9,983 nucleotides of DNA from Planctomycetaceae bacterium (GCA_019232645.1 JAFANO010000074.1:1-9983); one strand, 5' to 3'. Shown: positions 1 through 6,487, counted from the stretch's first letter. A program made the numbers and translations. The notes: generated by a model from the letters alone, not told the origin.

Positions 1-217
1 TCCGTGGAAATGCGAGAGTCCGGATTCGAGATTCCGGAGTTGAGATTCCCGGGCCCTCCCGCTGGTCCGTGGAAATGCGAGAGTCCGGATTCGAGAATTC
101 CGAAAAATCCCGCCGATCCTTCGAAATTCGAGAGTCCGAGTTTGAGATCGCAATGATCCCAATCCAATAAACCCTCCGAAATTCGAAATCTCGAATCCGG
201 ACTCTCGAATCCGGAAT
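1..217. repeat. array of 14-bp repeat units in direct and inverted orientation
   Basis: A 30-bp sequence at 1-30 recurs exactly at 66-95. Both copies divide into 14-base units ending in GAG: a CG-TGGAAATGCGAG type unit (3-16, 68-81) and AGTCCGGATTCGAG (17-30, 82-95), with a variant ATTCCGGAGTTGAG at 31-44. A degenerate pair lies at 119-132 and 133-146. The same unit appears inverted as CTCGAATCCGGACT (190-203) and CTCGAATCCGGAAT (204-217). Positions 13-33 and 187-207 are a perfect 21-bp inverted repeat. The array probably continues beyond the left edge. No gene is seen in it on either strand. Confidence 0.8.
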
Positions 218-224
218 CTCAAAG

Positions 225-395
225 TCAATGTCGTGTCTCACAGCGCGAGAAAGGCCCGGATTTCAAGGGCTTCGTGAGTGAGGCCGACGAGTTTCCGATA
301 CCTCCGCCCTAAGTTCTTTTGATTTTCAACTGTTAGTAACGCCGATATTTCGACGCCCTGCCTGTCTTTCAACTGCCGTGAGACACGATTCAATG
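225..395. mobile_element. possible miniature inverted-repeat element
   Basis: The plus strand carries TCGTGTCTCAC at 231-241 and its exact reverse complement GTGAGACACGA at 378-388, an 11-bp terminal inverted repeat around about 158 bases. Outside it, TCAATG occurs at 225-230 directly next to the left end and again at 390-395, one base beyond the right end, like a 6-bp target duplication. The interior is more AT rich than the neighbouring genes and contains a duplicated TTTCAACTG (324-332 and 367-375 region). No transposase is present, so it could only be a non-autonomous element. The pattern may also be chance or an ordinary RNA structure. Confidence 0.28.
238..393 (-). other. short protein-like reading frame inside the inverted-repeat element
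   Basis: On the minus strand a frame ending with TGA at 240-238 is open for at least 51 codons from a TTG at 393, and it also stays open upstream past the terminator into the end of rpoA. It contains ENQKNLGRRYRKLVGL and ends THEALEIRAFLAL, which looks like real protein rather than random GC-rich translation. Against it: no ATG or GTG start, no ribosome binding site, and a central run of codons such as TTA, CTA, ACA and AAT that the neighbouring genes avoid. I do not recognise the family. It might be the remnant of a longer gene, a small protein or a chance frame. The stop lies inside the left inverted end. Confidence 0.22.
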
Positions 396-397
396 CG

Positions 398-430
398 AAA
401 ATCCCGGAGATCGCCTGCGCGATCTTCGGG
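398..430 (-). terminator. candidate intrinsic terminator after rpoA
   Basis: On the minus strand the arms CCCGAAGATCGC and GCGATCTCCGGG form a 12-position stem with one A-C mismatch and a GCAG loop (plus-strand arms 419-430 and 403-414). The stem is followed by A and TTTT (401 to 398). It starts 7 bases after the rpoA stop codon. This is the best terminator signal in the window and suggests that the alpha transcript ends here without rplQ. Confidence 0.7.
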
Positions 431-437
431 TCGCGCC

Positions 438-1439
438 TCAGATTCCCTGCCGCTGGGAGAGGTTCATCCCCAGGTCGAGGCCGATCTCGTGGAGCTTGAC
501 GCGGACCTCCTTGAGGGTGGTCTCGCCGAAGTTGCGGACCGTCAGCAACTGGTCCTCGGACCGGCTGACCAGGTGGCGGACGGTGGTGATCCCCTCGCTC
601 TCCAGGCAGTTGGTGGCGCGGACGGAGAGCTCGAGCTCGGCCAGGCTCATGTCCAGCTTGCGCTCGAGCTCGGCGTCGATCGGCTCGGCGCGGTGGCCGT
701 TCTGGGCGCCGGCCTCGGCCGGCAGGCCGGGGCCCGGCTCGTAGTACTGGACGAACGGGTTGAGGTGCTTGCGGAGGATCTTGGCGGCCTCGACCAGCGC
801 CATCTCGGGACCGAGCGTGCCGGTGGTCCAGATCCGCAGCAGGAGCTTGTCATAGTTGGTCCGCTGGCCGACGCGGGTGTTGTCCACGCGGTACTCGACC
901 CGGACGACCGGGCTGAAGATGGCGTCGATCGGGATGGCGCCGACCTCGAGGTCGTCGGTGTGCCCCTCGGCGGCCGGGCGATAGCCCCGACCGTTCTCGA
1001 CGGTCATCTCCAGGACGAACGGCACGTCGTCGGTCAGGGTGCAAAGGATGTGGTCGGGGTTGATGATCTCGATCGACTCGTCGTGGAGGATATCGGCGGC
1101 GGTGACGACCCCCCGGCGGTCGCGCTCGATCCGGATCGTCCGGCTCTGCTCCGAGTGGTTCTTGACGACCAGGCCCTTGAGGTTCAGGACCAGGTCGGTG
1201 ATGTCCTCGACCATGCCGGGGATCGAGGAGAACTCGTGCTGGACGCCCTGGATCTTGATCTTGGTGACGGCGCTGCCCTCCAGGCTCGACAGGAGGATGC
1301 GCCGGAGGCTGTTACCGACCGTGTGGCCGAAGCCGCGTTCGAACGGCTCGACCTGGAACTCGCCGTAGGTGTCGGTCAATTTCCCACGGTTGCAGACGAC
1401 CCGGCTCGGCAGTTCGAGACCACGCCAACGGATGCGCAT
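438..1439 (-). CDS. rpoA: DNA-directed RNA polymerase subunit alpha
   Basis: The alpha subunit nucleates RNA polymerase assembly (two copies per enzyme) and its C-terminal domain binds UP elements and activators. The product has 333 residues, close to E. coli (329). The N-terminal domain (about 1-231) includes [20 protein letters not shown] (35-54), the dimer and beta-contacting region, and [18 protein letters not shown] (205-222). An alanine, glycine and proline rich linker spans about 232-262. The C-terminal domain shows [15 protein letters not shown] (270-284), where R274 and N277 match E. coli R265 and N268, the DNA-binding residues. GGGAG lies 6 bases before the ATG. rplQ does not follow within the window; a terminator-like hairpin begins 7 bases after the stop. 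Confidence 0.98.
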   Translation of the reverse strand: MRIRWRGLELPSRVVCNRGKLTDTYGEFQVEPFERGFGHTVGNSLRRILLSSLEGSAVTKIKIQGVQHEFSSIPGMVEDITDLVLNLKGLVVKNHSEQSRTIRIERDRRGVVTAADILHDESIEIINPDHILCTLTDDVPFVLEMTVENGRGYRPAAEGHTDDLEVGAIPIDAIFSPVVRVEYRVDNTRVGQRTNYDKLLLRIWTTGTLGPEMALVEAAKILRKHLNPFVQYYEPGPGLPAEAGAQNGHRAEPIDAELERKLDMSLAELELSVRATNCLESEGITTVRHLVSRSEDQLLTVRNFGETTLKEVRVKLHEIGLDLGMNLSQRQGI

Positions 1440-1536
1440 CGCTCTCTCCCAAGGTGAGCGGCCAGCGATCGGCGCCCTGTCCTTCGCCCCCCGGCGACCG
1501 GCCGGGCCTCTCCCTCGGGGGCCTGGCTGGGGCGTG

Positions 1537-1603
1537 CGGCCGTCGCGCGGTGTGACGGCCGGCGGGCGGCAAGGCGAGGCACGCGGCGGGACGCCGACGG
1601 CGT
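1537..1603 (-). other. two hairpins in the rpsD-rpoA spacer
   Basis: ACGCCG-A-CGGCGT at 1591-1603 is a perfect palindrome 3 bases after the rpsD stop. CGGCCGTC (1537-1544) pairs with GACGGCCG (1554-1561) around a 9-base loop. Neither is followed by a T run, so rpoA is probably read through from rpsD. Confidence 0.4.
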
Positions 1604-1606
1604 TTC

Positions 1607-2236
1607 TCAGCGGCTCAGAAGCTCGACGATCAGTTGCGGGGTGACCGGCAGCGAAATATCCTGGGTCCCGGGCAAGCGGGAGACGCGGCCCTCGGGCGGA
1701 TCGGTGCTGAGGCGCTCGAGCCAGTCAGGGACGGGCGGCATCCCCTCGACCATCAGGTTGTTGGCGGCCAGCTTGCGCGAATGCTCGCGGTCCTTGACCT
1801 GGATCTGGTCGCCGGGGCGGACCAGATAGCTCGGGATATCGAGCTTGCGGCCGTTGACGGTGATGTGCCCGTGCGTGATCATCTGCCGCGCCTGCGGCCG
1901 GCTGGTCGCGAACCCGAGCCGGGTGACCACGTTATCGAGCCGGCGCTCCAGCAGCGCCATCAGCGCGTCGCCGGTGTTGCCGGGGCGGCGGCTGGCCAGC
2001 TCGAAGTACTTGCGGAACTGCCGCTCGAAGATGCCGTAATAGCGCTTGACCTTCTGCTTCTCGCGGAGGCGGATCGCGTACTCGCTCGCCTTGCCGCGGC
2101 GATACTGGTGCATCCCGGGGACCCCCTCGCGGCGGTCGATCGCGCACTTGGGGGTGTCGCACCGCGTCCCCTTCAAGAACAGCTTCAGGCCCTCGCGGCG
2201 GCAGAGCCGGCAGACCGGTCCAATATGACGTCCCAT
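1607..2236 (-). CDS. rpsD: 30S ribosomal protein S4, zinc-binding type
   Basis: S4 is a primary 16S rRNA-binding protein that initiates assembly of the 30S body; in E. coli and Bacillus it also represses its own operon by binding a structured mRNA leader. The product has 209 residues, typical. The N-terminus carries C9-X2-C12-X13-C26-X4-C31, the same spacing as the zinc-containing Thermus protein. The S4 RNA-binding domain spans roughly 98-160 ([33 protein letters not shown]). The ATG at 2236 has AAGGA 13 bases upstream, which is a long spacing, so the site is weak. The upstream 326-base spacer, rich in hairpins, could hold an S4 autoregulatory site, but this is inference. Confidence 0.97.
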   Translation of the reverse strand: MGRHIGPVCRLCRREGLKLFLKGTRCDTPKCAIDRREGVPGMHQYRRGKASEYAIRLREKQKVKRYYGIFERQFRKYFELASRRPGNTGDALMALLERRLDNVVTRLGFATSRPQARQMITHGHITVNGRKLDIPSYLVRPGDQIQVKDREHSRKLAANNLMVEGMPPVPDWLERLSTDPPEGRVSRLPGTQDISLPVTPQLIVELLSR

Positions 2237-2495
2237 GGTGGCTCAGCAATCCTTCGACGGGTTGGTTGGGCCGAGTTTTCCGGCCCCGATGGGGCCTGGG
2301 TTCCTCGGTGATCCGGCTCGCGTCGGCGAACCTTTCCGGCGGACTCATCGACCTCGGGCCGACCTCCCAGGATCTTCGGCAACCCGAACACCGAAATCCC
2401 AAGGTCCCGACGGGGTCGAATTCTCCTTCATTGAAACGTTGACATGCCCGCCCTTGCCCGAGGGCAGGCTCCCGGGCGACGGTGTCGCTTCTTAT

Positions 2496-2528
2496 AAAAT
2501 CTCGAATTCGAGATCTCGAATTCGAGAT
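2496..2528 (-). terminator. candidate terminator (or promoter region) after rpsK
   Basis: The 13-bp stem formed by the palindrome is followed on the minus strand by a short TTTT, so it could end rpsK transcription. The same place can also be read as a promoter: TATAAG (2496-2491) with TCGAGA 17 bases upstream (2519-2514), a 4 of 6 match to TTGACA, in which case the palindrome would cover the -35 region like an operator. Sequence alone does not decide between the two. Confidence 0.4.
2499..2528. repeat. 30-bp perfect palindrome made of two 14-bp units
   Basis: CTCGAATTCGAGAT is repeated exactly in tandem at 2501-2514 and 2515-2528; with the preceding AT the block is a perfect 30-bp palindrome. 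It is related to the 14-bp units downstream of rpoA (CTCGAATCCGGAAT), matching at most positions. On the minus strand it is followed by TTTTATAAG. As RNA it would fold into a 13-bp stem with a GATC loop about 34 bases after the rpsK stop. Confidence 0.9.
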
Positions 2529-2562
2529 CCGGTCAGAGTGACCAAAATCCCCGGAACGCGGA

Positions 2563-2943
2563 TCAGACCCGACGCTTCTTGGGGGGTCGGCAGCCGTTGT
2601 GCGGCAGCGGGGTGACGTCCTCGATCGCCTTGATCGAGAGCCCGGAGGCCTGCAGTGCGGTGATCGCGCTCTCGCGACCCGAGCCGGGCCCCTTGACCTT
2701 AACCTCGACCTCCTTGACGCCATACTTGGTGGCCGTCGCTGCGGCGGTCTCGGCGGCACGCTGGGCGGCGAAGGGCGTGCTCTTGCGGCTCCCCTTGAAG
2801 CCGACCGTCCCGGACGAGGCCCAGCACAACGCGTCGCCGTTGGGGTCTGTGATCGTCACCGTCGTGTTGTTGAACGTCGCCTTGATGTGCACGACCGCCC
2901 GGCTGACGTTGCGTCGGGTCTTGCGCTTCTTGGCCTTGGCCAC
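2563..2943 (-). CDS. rpsK: 30S ribosomal protein S11
   Basis: S11 sits on the 30S platform near the mRNA exit and the E site and binds 16S rRNA with S6, S18 and S7. The product has 126 residues, normal length. It has the basic N-terminal tail (KKRKTRR), [14 protein letters not shown] (24-37), [14 protein letters not shown] and the nearly invariant C-terminus [13 protein letters not shown]. The start is a GTG at 2943 preceded by a good AAGGAG at a spacing of 11 bases, a little longer than optimal. It lies between long spacers on both sides (413 and 326 bases), which is atypical for the alpha operon and suggests it may be transcribed or processed on its own. Confidence 0.97.
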   Translation of the reverse strand: MAKAKKRKTRRNVSRAVVHIKATFNNTTVTITDPNGDALCWASSGTVGFKGSRKSTPFAAQRAAETAAATATKYGVKEVEVKVKGPGSGRESAITALQASGLSIKAIEDVTPLPHNGCRPPKKRRV

Positions 2944-3356
2944 GGGTCCCGTTGCTCCTTATGCTCAATCGAACCGGAGAGACCGATCCTCGGTGCGACC
3001 GCTGCACCGTTTTCATGCGTCCCAGGAGATCCTCACGTCCCGACTCACCGTCGTGCAAGGCGTGCGAAGAGACTTTCATCCGCCGCGCCTTTTGGTCCGG
3101 AGATTTGGCGCCGGCGAGATCCAGGATCTCGCGATCAGTCTTGCCTCCGAAGTCCTGAGATCGGATCGAGAATGCCGCAATCGGCCGGGGATGAGTTCAT
3201 CGGCCGACGTGTCCGGATCGATCATCGCCATTCCGAGCGGCAAGGATCAATAGCTCGGGATCCGTCGGCGGGACGAAACGACGACGCGTTTCGCCCCGTG
3301 CGCGAGCGACGGGAGAGGGTTCGTCCCGAGACGATCTCTCCAGCGATCCGGCCGGA
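2944..3356 (-). other. 413-base structured rpsM-rpsK spacer, possible rpsK leader or small RNA
   Basis: No convincing gene is found on either strand. In transcript order it holds: a hairpin at 3312-3341 starting 15 bases after the rpsM stop (GGAGAG with CTCTCC, then TCGTC with GACGA); an 11-bp stem with one wobble at 3270-3297 (GGGGCGAAACG with CGTTTCGTCCC, 6-base loop); an imperfect stem at 3181-3207 (TCGGCCGATGA against ATGA and CGGCCGA with a 3-base bulge); and a 9-bp palindrome at 3114-3132 (GCGAGATCC, reverse complement after one base). Near rpsK, two short stems share bases 2992-2994 (GGTGC/GCACC at 2992-3008 and ACCGA/TCGGT at 2982-2994), so they exclude each other. No clear promoter was found. 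Confidence 0.45.
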
Positions 3357-3740
3357 CTACCGCATCTCCTTGACGCCTTTCTTGCCGGCGACCGTCTTGC
3401 GCGGGCCCTTGCGGGTCCGGGCGTTGGTCCGCGTCCGCTGGCCATGGACCGGCAGCCCCTTGCGGTGCCGGAGGCCCCGGTAGCAGCCGATGTCGCGGAG
3501 CCGGCCGATGTTCTGCTGCACCTGGCGGCGGCGTTGGCCCTCCACCACGTACTCGTTGTCGAGCAGCGCGGCCAGCTTGGCCAGCTCGTCTTCGGTCAGG
3601 TCGCGGGCACGCTTGTCGGGGCTGATCCCCGTCCGATCACAGAGCTGCTCGGCGAGGAATGGACCGATCCCGTAGATGTACCGCAACGAGATCACCGTGC
3701 GCTTGTCGTTCGGGATGTCGATACCGAGGATACGAGGCAT
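3357..3740 (-). CDS. rpsM: 30S ribosomal protein S13
   Basis: S13 is a 30S head protein that contacts the P-site tRNA and forms bridges B1a/B1b with the large subunit. The product has 127 residues, typical. It shows [20 protein letters not shown] (2-21), the helix-two-turn-helix region YIYGIG and the signature [15 protein letters not shown] (95-109), and ends in a basic tail rich in lysine. The ATG at 3740 is supported by GGAG 9 bases upstream. The C-terminal signature [20 protein letters not shown] is intact. The gene is separated from rpsK by an unusual 413-base spacer, where most bacteria have only a few tens of bases. Confidence 0.97.
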   Translation of the reverse strand: MPRILGIDIPNDKRTVISLRYIYGIGPFLAEQLCDRTGISPDKRARDLTEDELAKLAALLDNEYVVEGQRRRQVQQNIGRLRDIGCYRGLRHRKGLPVHGQRTRTNARTRKGPRKTVAGKKGVKEMR

Positions 3741-3916
3741 CCGTCCAATCTCCGTGATTTCGACTCATCCCACCGCGACGGCGAGGGGATCATGCTCAAG
3801 GGCCCGGGATGAAATAACCTTGACAGGTCGGTCTGCCCGCAGCCCTGTCCAGACGCTCAAGACGACAGTCGGCTGGAACACGGATTTCGTCCCAGGCCCG
3901 CAGGATGTTATTGATC

Positions 3917-4030
3917 TCAGCCTTGGCGCTGCTTGTGGCGGGGATTCTCGCAGATCACGTAGACCTTGCCCCGGCGTCGGACGATCTTGCAGTGCTCGCA
4001 TATCCGCTTGACGCTGGCTCGGATCTTCAT
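3917..4030 (-). CDS. rpmJ: 50S ribosomal protein L36, zinc-binding type
   Basis: L36 is the smallest large-subunit protein and sits in 23S rRNA near L6 and L16. The 37-residue product begins [20 protein letters not shown] and is the zinc-ribbon form: C11, C14, C27 and H32 match the family C-C-C-H set. An in-frame ATG at 4099 would add 23 residues (including [13 protein letters not shown]), but L36 proteins start at MK(I/V)R, so the ATG at 4030 is chosen; the site upstream (GAGAG) is weak. infA, which normally precedes rpmJ, is not present: 176 bases separate it from map. A second 176-base spacer separates it from rpsM. Confidence 0.96.
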   Translation of the reverse strand: MKIRASVKRICEHCKIVRRRGKVYVICENPRHKQRQG

Positions 4031-4126
4031 CGGGCTCTCGACTCGCTTTCCGTCCGTCGCATCATCACAGGGGGCGACCCCACCCGGGACCGTTGCCATC
4101 CATCGAGGTTTAGGCCGAATTGAGCC

Positions 4127-4155
4127 AATATACCGTCCGCCGAAAGATCCCGCAA
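4127..4155 (-). promoter_or_regulatory. candidate sigma70-type promoter upstream of rpmJ
   Basis: On the minus strand TTGCGG (4155-4150) is followed after exactly 17 bases by TATATT (4132-4127), a 5 of 6 match to TATAAT. The -35 matches only TTG. Transcription would start near 4120 and give a leader of about 90 bases before rpmJ. It sits in the 176-base map-rpmJ spacer where infA would normally be. Confidence 0.45.
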
Positions 4156-4187
4156 GGGCGGAATTTTCGGTCCCCGGCCGGCCGGGG
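4140..4187 (-). other. hairpins between map and rpmJ
   Basis: A perfect 16-bp palindrome CCCCGGCCGGCCGGGG lies at 4172-4187, 19 bases after the map stop. Next to it, 4140-4170 folds on the minus strand as CCGAAA with TTTCGG outside and TTCCGC with GCGGGA inside, closing a CCTT loop. Neither is followed by a T run. The second overlaps the -35 of the candidate promoter. They may mark the end of the spc transcript or protect mRNA ends. Confidence 0.4.
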
Positions 4188-4206
4188 GTCGGATGCCCTG
4201 GCGTCC

Positions 4207-5016
4207 TCAGTCATCGAGCAGGGTCAGGATGCGTGGCCCCTCGGTGGTCAGGGCGACGGTATGTTCGAAGTGGGCACTAGCGGCGCGGTCCTTGGTCTCG
4301 ACGGTCCAGCCGTCGTCGAGGGTCCGGACGTCCTTGGTCCCCAGCGCGACCATCGGCTCGACGGCCAGGACGAGCCCCGGCTCGAGCCGGATGTCGTTCT
4401 TGCGCAGCGCCTTGCTGACGAAGTTGGGGACCTGGGGCTCCTCGTGCATGTCCTGGCCGATGCCATGGCCGACGAACTTCTCGATGACGTACATCCACTG
4501 GCTCTTGACGTAGCGCTCCATCAGGTTGGCGACCTCGGACCAGGTCCGGCAGCGGGCCGTGGCGCGGATGGCCAGCGCCAGCGTCTCCGCGGTGACGTCG
4601 AGCAGCTTCTGGTGCTCGGGCCGGATCGCGCCGACGGCCAGGGTCACGGCGGCGTCGCCGCACCAACCGTTGAGCTTGCAGCCGGTGTCGATCGAGATGA
4701 CGTCCCCCTGGCGGAGCGGCCGGCGGTTGGGGATGCCGTGCACGACCTGCTCGTTGACGCTGGCGCAGATGACGGCCGGGAACGGCGGCTTGCCCTTGAC
4801 CGAGCAGGGATAGCCGCGGAAGAGCGGGATCGCCCCGTGCTCGCGGAAGATCTCGGCGACGGCCGCGTCCAGGTCGGCCGTCGTGACGCCGGGGACGGCG
4901 AGCTTGCGGACGCGGTCGAGCGCCAGGGCGACCACCCGGCCCGCCTCGCGCATCAGCCCGATCTCGCGCGGGCTCTTCAGCTTGATCACGGGACGATTCT
5001 CGACTTTACGCAACAT
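4207..5016 (-). CDS. map: methionine aminopeptidase, type I
   Basis: MetAP removes the initiator methionine from nascent proteins at the ribosomal exit tunnel, using two divalent metal ions. The product has 269 residues, close to the E. coli enzyme (264). The pita-bread fold metal ligands can be placed by pattern: D110 (VISIDTGC), D121 (GWCGDAAV), H184 (GHGIGQDMH), E220 (LAVEPMV) and E251 (HFEHTVAL), with the substrate-contacting histidines H93 (VVHGIP) and H191. It lacks the long N-terminal SH3-binding or zinc-finger extension of type Ib/Ic enzymes. The ATG at 5016 gives about 10 residues before the usual IKLKSPREI start; a G-rich GAGGGG lies about 7 bases upstream. The gene follows secY directly after a strongly structured 61-base spacer. 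It is probably the last gene of the spc transcript, since a candidate promoter lies between it and rpmJ. Confidence 0.97.
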   Translation of the reverse strand: MLRKVENRPVIKLKSPREIGLMREAGRVVALALDRVRKLAVPGVTTADLDAAVAEIFREHGAIPLFRGYPCSVKGKPPFPAVICASVNEQVVHGIPNRRPLRQGDVISIDTGCKLNGWCGDAAVTLAVGAIRPEHQKLLDVTAETLALAIRATARCRTWSEVANLMERYVKSQWMYVIEKFVGHGIGQDMHEEPQVPNFVSKALRKNDIRLEPGLVLAVEPMVALGTKDVRTLDDGWTVETKDRAASAHFEHTVALTTEGPRILTLLDD

Positions 5017-5027
5017 CCGGGCCCCCT

Positions 5028-5076
5028 CGGGAGGGCGGGTCAGAGCCGGCGCCGGGCGCCGGTCCGCCCGCTCCCG
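5028..5076 (-). other. large GC hairpin between secY and map
   Basis: The inner part CCGGCGCC-G-GGCGCCGG (5046-5062) is a perfect palindrome with a one-base centre. Outside it CGGGAG-GGCGG (5028-5038) pairs with CCGCC-CG-CTCCCG (5064-5076), 11 pairs with a 2-base bulge. The fold begins one base after the secY stop and ends just before the G-rich map ribosome binding site. No T run follows, so it is not a typical intrinsic terminator. Confidence 0.6.
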
Positions 5077-5077
5077 T

Positions 5078-6454
5078 TCAGCGCTTGCTCACCAGGCCAC
5101 CATAATTCCTCATAATCAGGTGGCTGTCAATCTTCTGGACCAGGTCGAGGCAGACGCTGATGACGATCAGCAGCCCCGTCCCCCCCAGGAAGGACGCGAT
5201 GGTGAAGTCCACGTTCAGGGCGTTCTGGACCACCGAGGGGATGACGGCCACCAGGCTCAGGAACGCCGCGCCGACGTAGGTGATCCGGAGCATGACCTTC
5301 TCGAGGTAGTCCGCCGTCCGCCGCCCGGGGCGATAACCCGGGATGAAGCTGCCGTAGTCCTTGAGGTTCTCCGACATGTCTTTCGGGTTGAACGTGATCG
5401 CCGTCCAGAAGTAGCAGAAGAAATAGATCAGGATGATGTAGAAGACCGTGTAGAGGTAGCTCTGTCTCTGGAACGCCAGGGCCGTCTCGTCGATGAGGGC
5501 CGCGACCATCGACTTGAGGTCCCAGGTGTCGGACCGCCAGCCCGCGGTGGCTTTTTGCAGGCCGTTGAAGATGAACGAGGGGAAGATGAGCAGGCTGGAG
5601 GCGAAGATGATCGGCATCACGCCCGCCTGGTTGACCTTCAGCGGCAGGTACTGCCGCGTCCCCCCGAAGACCCGACGACCCCGGACGTGCTTGGCCGACT
5701 GGGTCGGGATCCGCCGCTGGCTCTCGGTGATCGCGATCACCCCGACGACCACCGCGACGAACAGGCCCGCCAGCAGCACGATCGTGGTGATGCCGTACTT
5801 GCCCGCCTCGGGGGTCAGCCTGGGGGTGGCGTTCTCCCAGAGCCCCTTCAGCGCCAGCGGCATCCGCGCCAGGATGCCCGCCATGATCAGGAGGCTGATC
5901 CCGTTGCCGATGCCGTACTCGTCGATCTGCTCGCCGATCCACATCAGGAAGATGGTCCCGGCGGTCATGGTACAGACGCAGACCAGGCCGTGCCAGAAGG
6001 TCTGGTATTGCGGCAAGACCACCCCCATCTGGGGACTCATCATGTATTGCACCCAGAAGGCGCTCTGGATCGCGCAGAGGAAGACGGTGGCGTAGCGGGT
6101 ATATTCGTTGATCTTTTTGCGGCCGCTCTCCCCCTCCTTCATCATCGCCTCGAGCGACGGGATGACGCTGCCTAGGAGCTGGAAGATGATCGACGCCGAG
6201 ATGTAGGGCATGATCCCCAGGCCGAAGATGGTGCTCATGCCGATCGAGGTGCCGCCGAACATGGCGACGGTCCCGAAGATCTTGCCGGCGGCGTTGGTGC
6301 TCTGGTGTTCCTGCCAGTTCCTGAGCTGGTCCTGGTTGACGATCGGCAGGGGGACGTAGAACCCGACCCGGTAGATGGCCAGGAACATGGCCGTCATCAG
6401 GATCTTGCGCTGGAGTTCGGGGACCTTGAACAGGATCGTGTAGAGCTTGCCCAC
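5078..6454 (-). CDS. secY: protein translocase subunit SecY
   Basis: SecY is the channel of the Sec translocon in the cytoplasmic membrane, working with SecE, SecG and SecA for export and with ribosomes for membrane insertion. The product has 458 residues, slightly longer than E. coli SecY (443), with about ten hydrophobic segments, roughly at 18-38, 75-100, 120-140, 153-173, 182-203, 218-243, 276-297, 332-356, 388-410 and 417-437. Family motifs include GESGRKKINEYTRY (108-121), MWIGEQIDEYGIGNGISLLI (171-190), the plug-side RRIPTQSAKHVRGRR loop (247-261), and FNPKDMSENLKDYGSFIPG (355-373) near the ribosome and SecA contact loops. The start is a GTG at 6454 with GGAGAG 6 bases upstream; a small perfect hairpin (6471-6487) lies just upstream of this site. 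adk, often next, is absent and map follows instead. Confidence 0.98.
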   Translation of the reverse strand: MGKLYTILFKVPELQRKILMTAMFLAIYRVGFYVPLPIVNQDQLRNWQEHQSTNAAGKIFGTVAMFGGTSIGMSTIFGLGIMPYISASIIFQLLGSVIPSLEAMMKEGESGRKKINEYTRYATVFLCAIQSAFWVQYMMSPQMGVVLPQYQTFWHGLVCVCTMTAGTIFLMWIGEQIDEYGIGNGISLLIMAGILARMPLALKGLWENATPRLTPEAGKYGITTIVLLAGLFVAVVVGVIAITESQRRIPTQSAKHVRGRRVFGGTRQYLPLKVNQAGVMPIIFASSLLIFPSFIFNGLQKATAGWRSDTWDLKSMVAALIDETALAFQRQSYLYTVFYIILIYFFCYFWTAITFNPKDMSENLKDYGSFIPGYRPGRRTADYLEKVMLRITYVGAAFLSLVAVIPSVVQNALNVDFTIASFLGGTGLLIVISVCLDLVQKIDSHLIMRNYGGLVSKR

Positions 6455-6470
6455 GAGCGACTCTCCGTCG

Positions 6471-6487
6471 GGTGCGTGGCACGCACC
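6471..6487 (-). other. hairpin upstream of the secY ribosome binding site
   Basis: GGTGCGT and ACGCACC form a perfect 7-bp stem around a 3-base loop. It ends a few bases before GGAGAG, the secY ribosome binding site, within the 123-base rplO-secY spacer. Nothing else is seen in that spacer. Confidence 0.45.

Larger units (their letters stand above)
2237..2562 (-). other. 326-base rpsK-rpsD spacer, possible rpsD leader
   Basis: No convincing gene lies here. From the rpsK side it holds the 30-bp palindrome (2499-2528), a GC-rich fold around 2443-2475 (GCCTGCCC pairing with GGGCGGGC with one wobble), a hairpin at 2370-2399 (GGAT-TTCGG against CCGAA-G-ATCC) and a hairpin GGCCCC-ATC-GGGGCC at 2282-2296, about 45 bases before the rpsD start. 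Because S4 represses its own mRNA in well-studied bacteria, this is a reasonable place for such control; no known S4 leader structure was recognised. Confidence 0.4.

Noticed and set aside
1..146. CRISPR-like spacing: 30-bp repeat, 35-base gap, 30-bp repeat
   Set aside because: The third copy is degenerate and only about 52 bases further on, the gaps contain further 14-bp units, and the same motif recurs inverted. This fits a short tandem repeat family. Sequence beyond the left edge could still be checked for a regular array.
2345..2431. 28-codon frame starting MKENSTPSG in the rpsD leader, possible leader peptide
   Set aside because: No ribosome binding site precedes its ATG and the sequence shows no attenuator-like codon run.
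2952..3158. 68-codon plus-strand frame in the rpsM-rpsK spacer
   Set aside because: Arginine and serine rich, without ribosome binding site or recognisable domain, and it runs through the hairpin region.
3820..3848. Perfect TTGACA on the plus strand between rpmJ and rpsM
   Set aside because: At 17 bases downstream stands CCCTGT, not a -10 element, and no plus-strand gene follows.
4883..6175. 430-codon plus-strand open frame, and other long plus-strand frames at 378-1457, 4120-5115 and 6305-7369
   Set aside because: They lie opposite map, secY, rpoA, rplO and rpsE, whose identity is certain, and have skewed composition typical of antisense readings.
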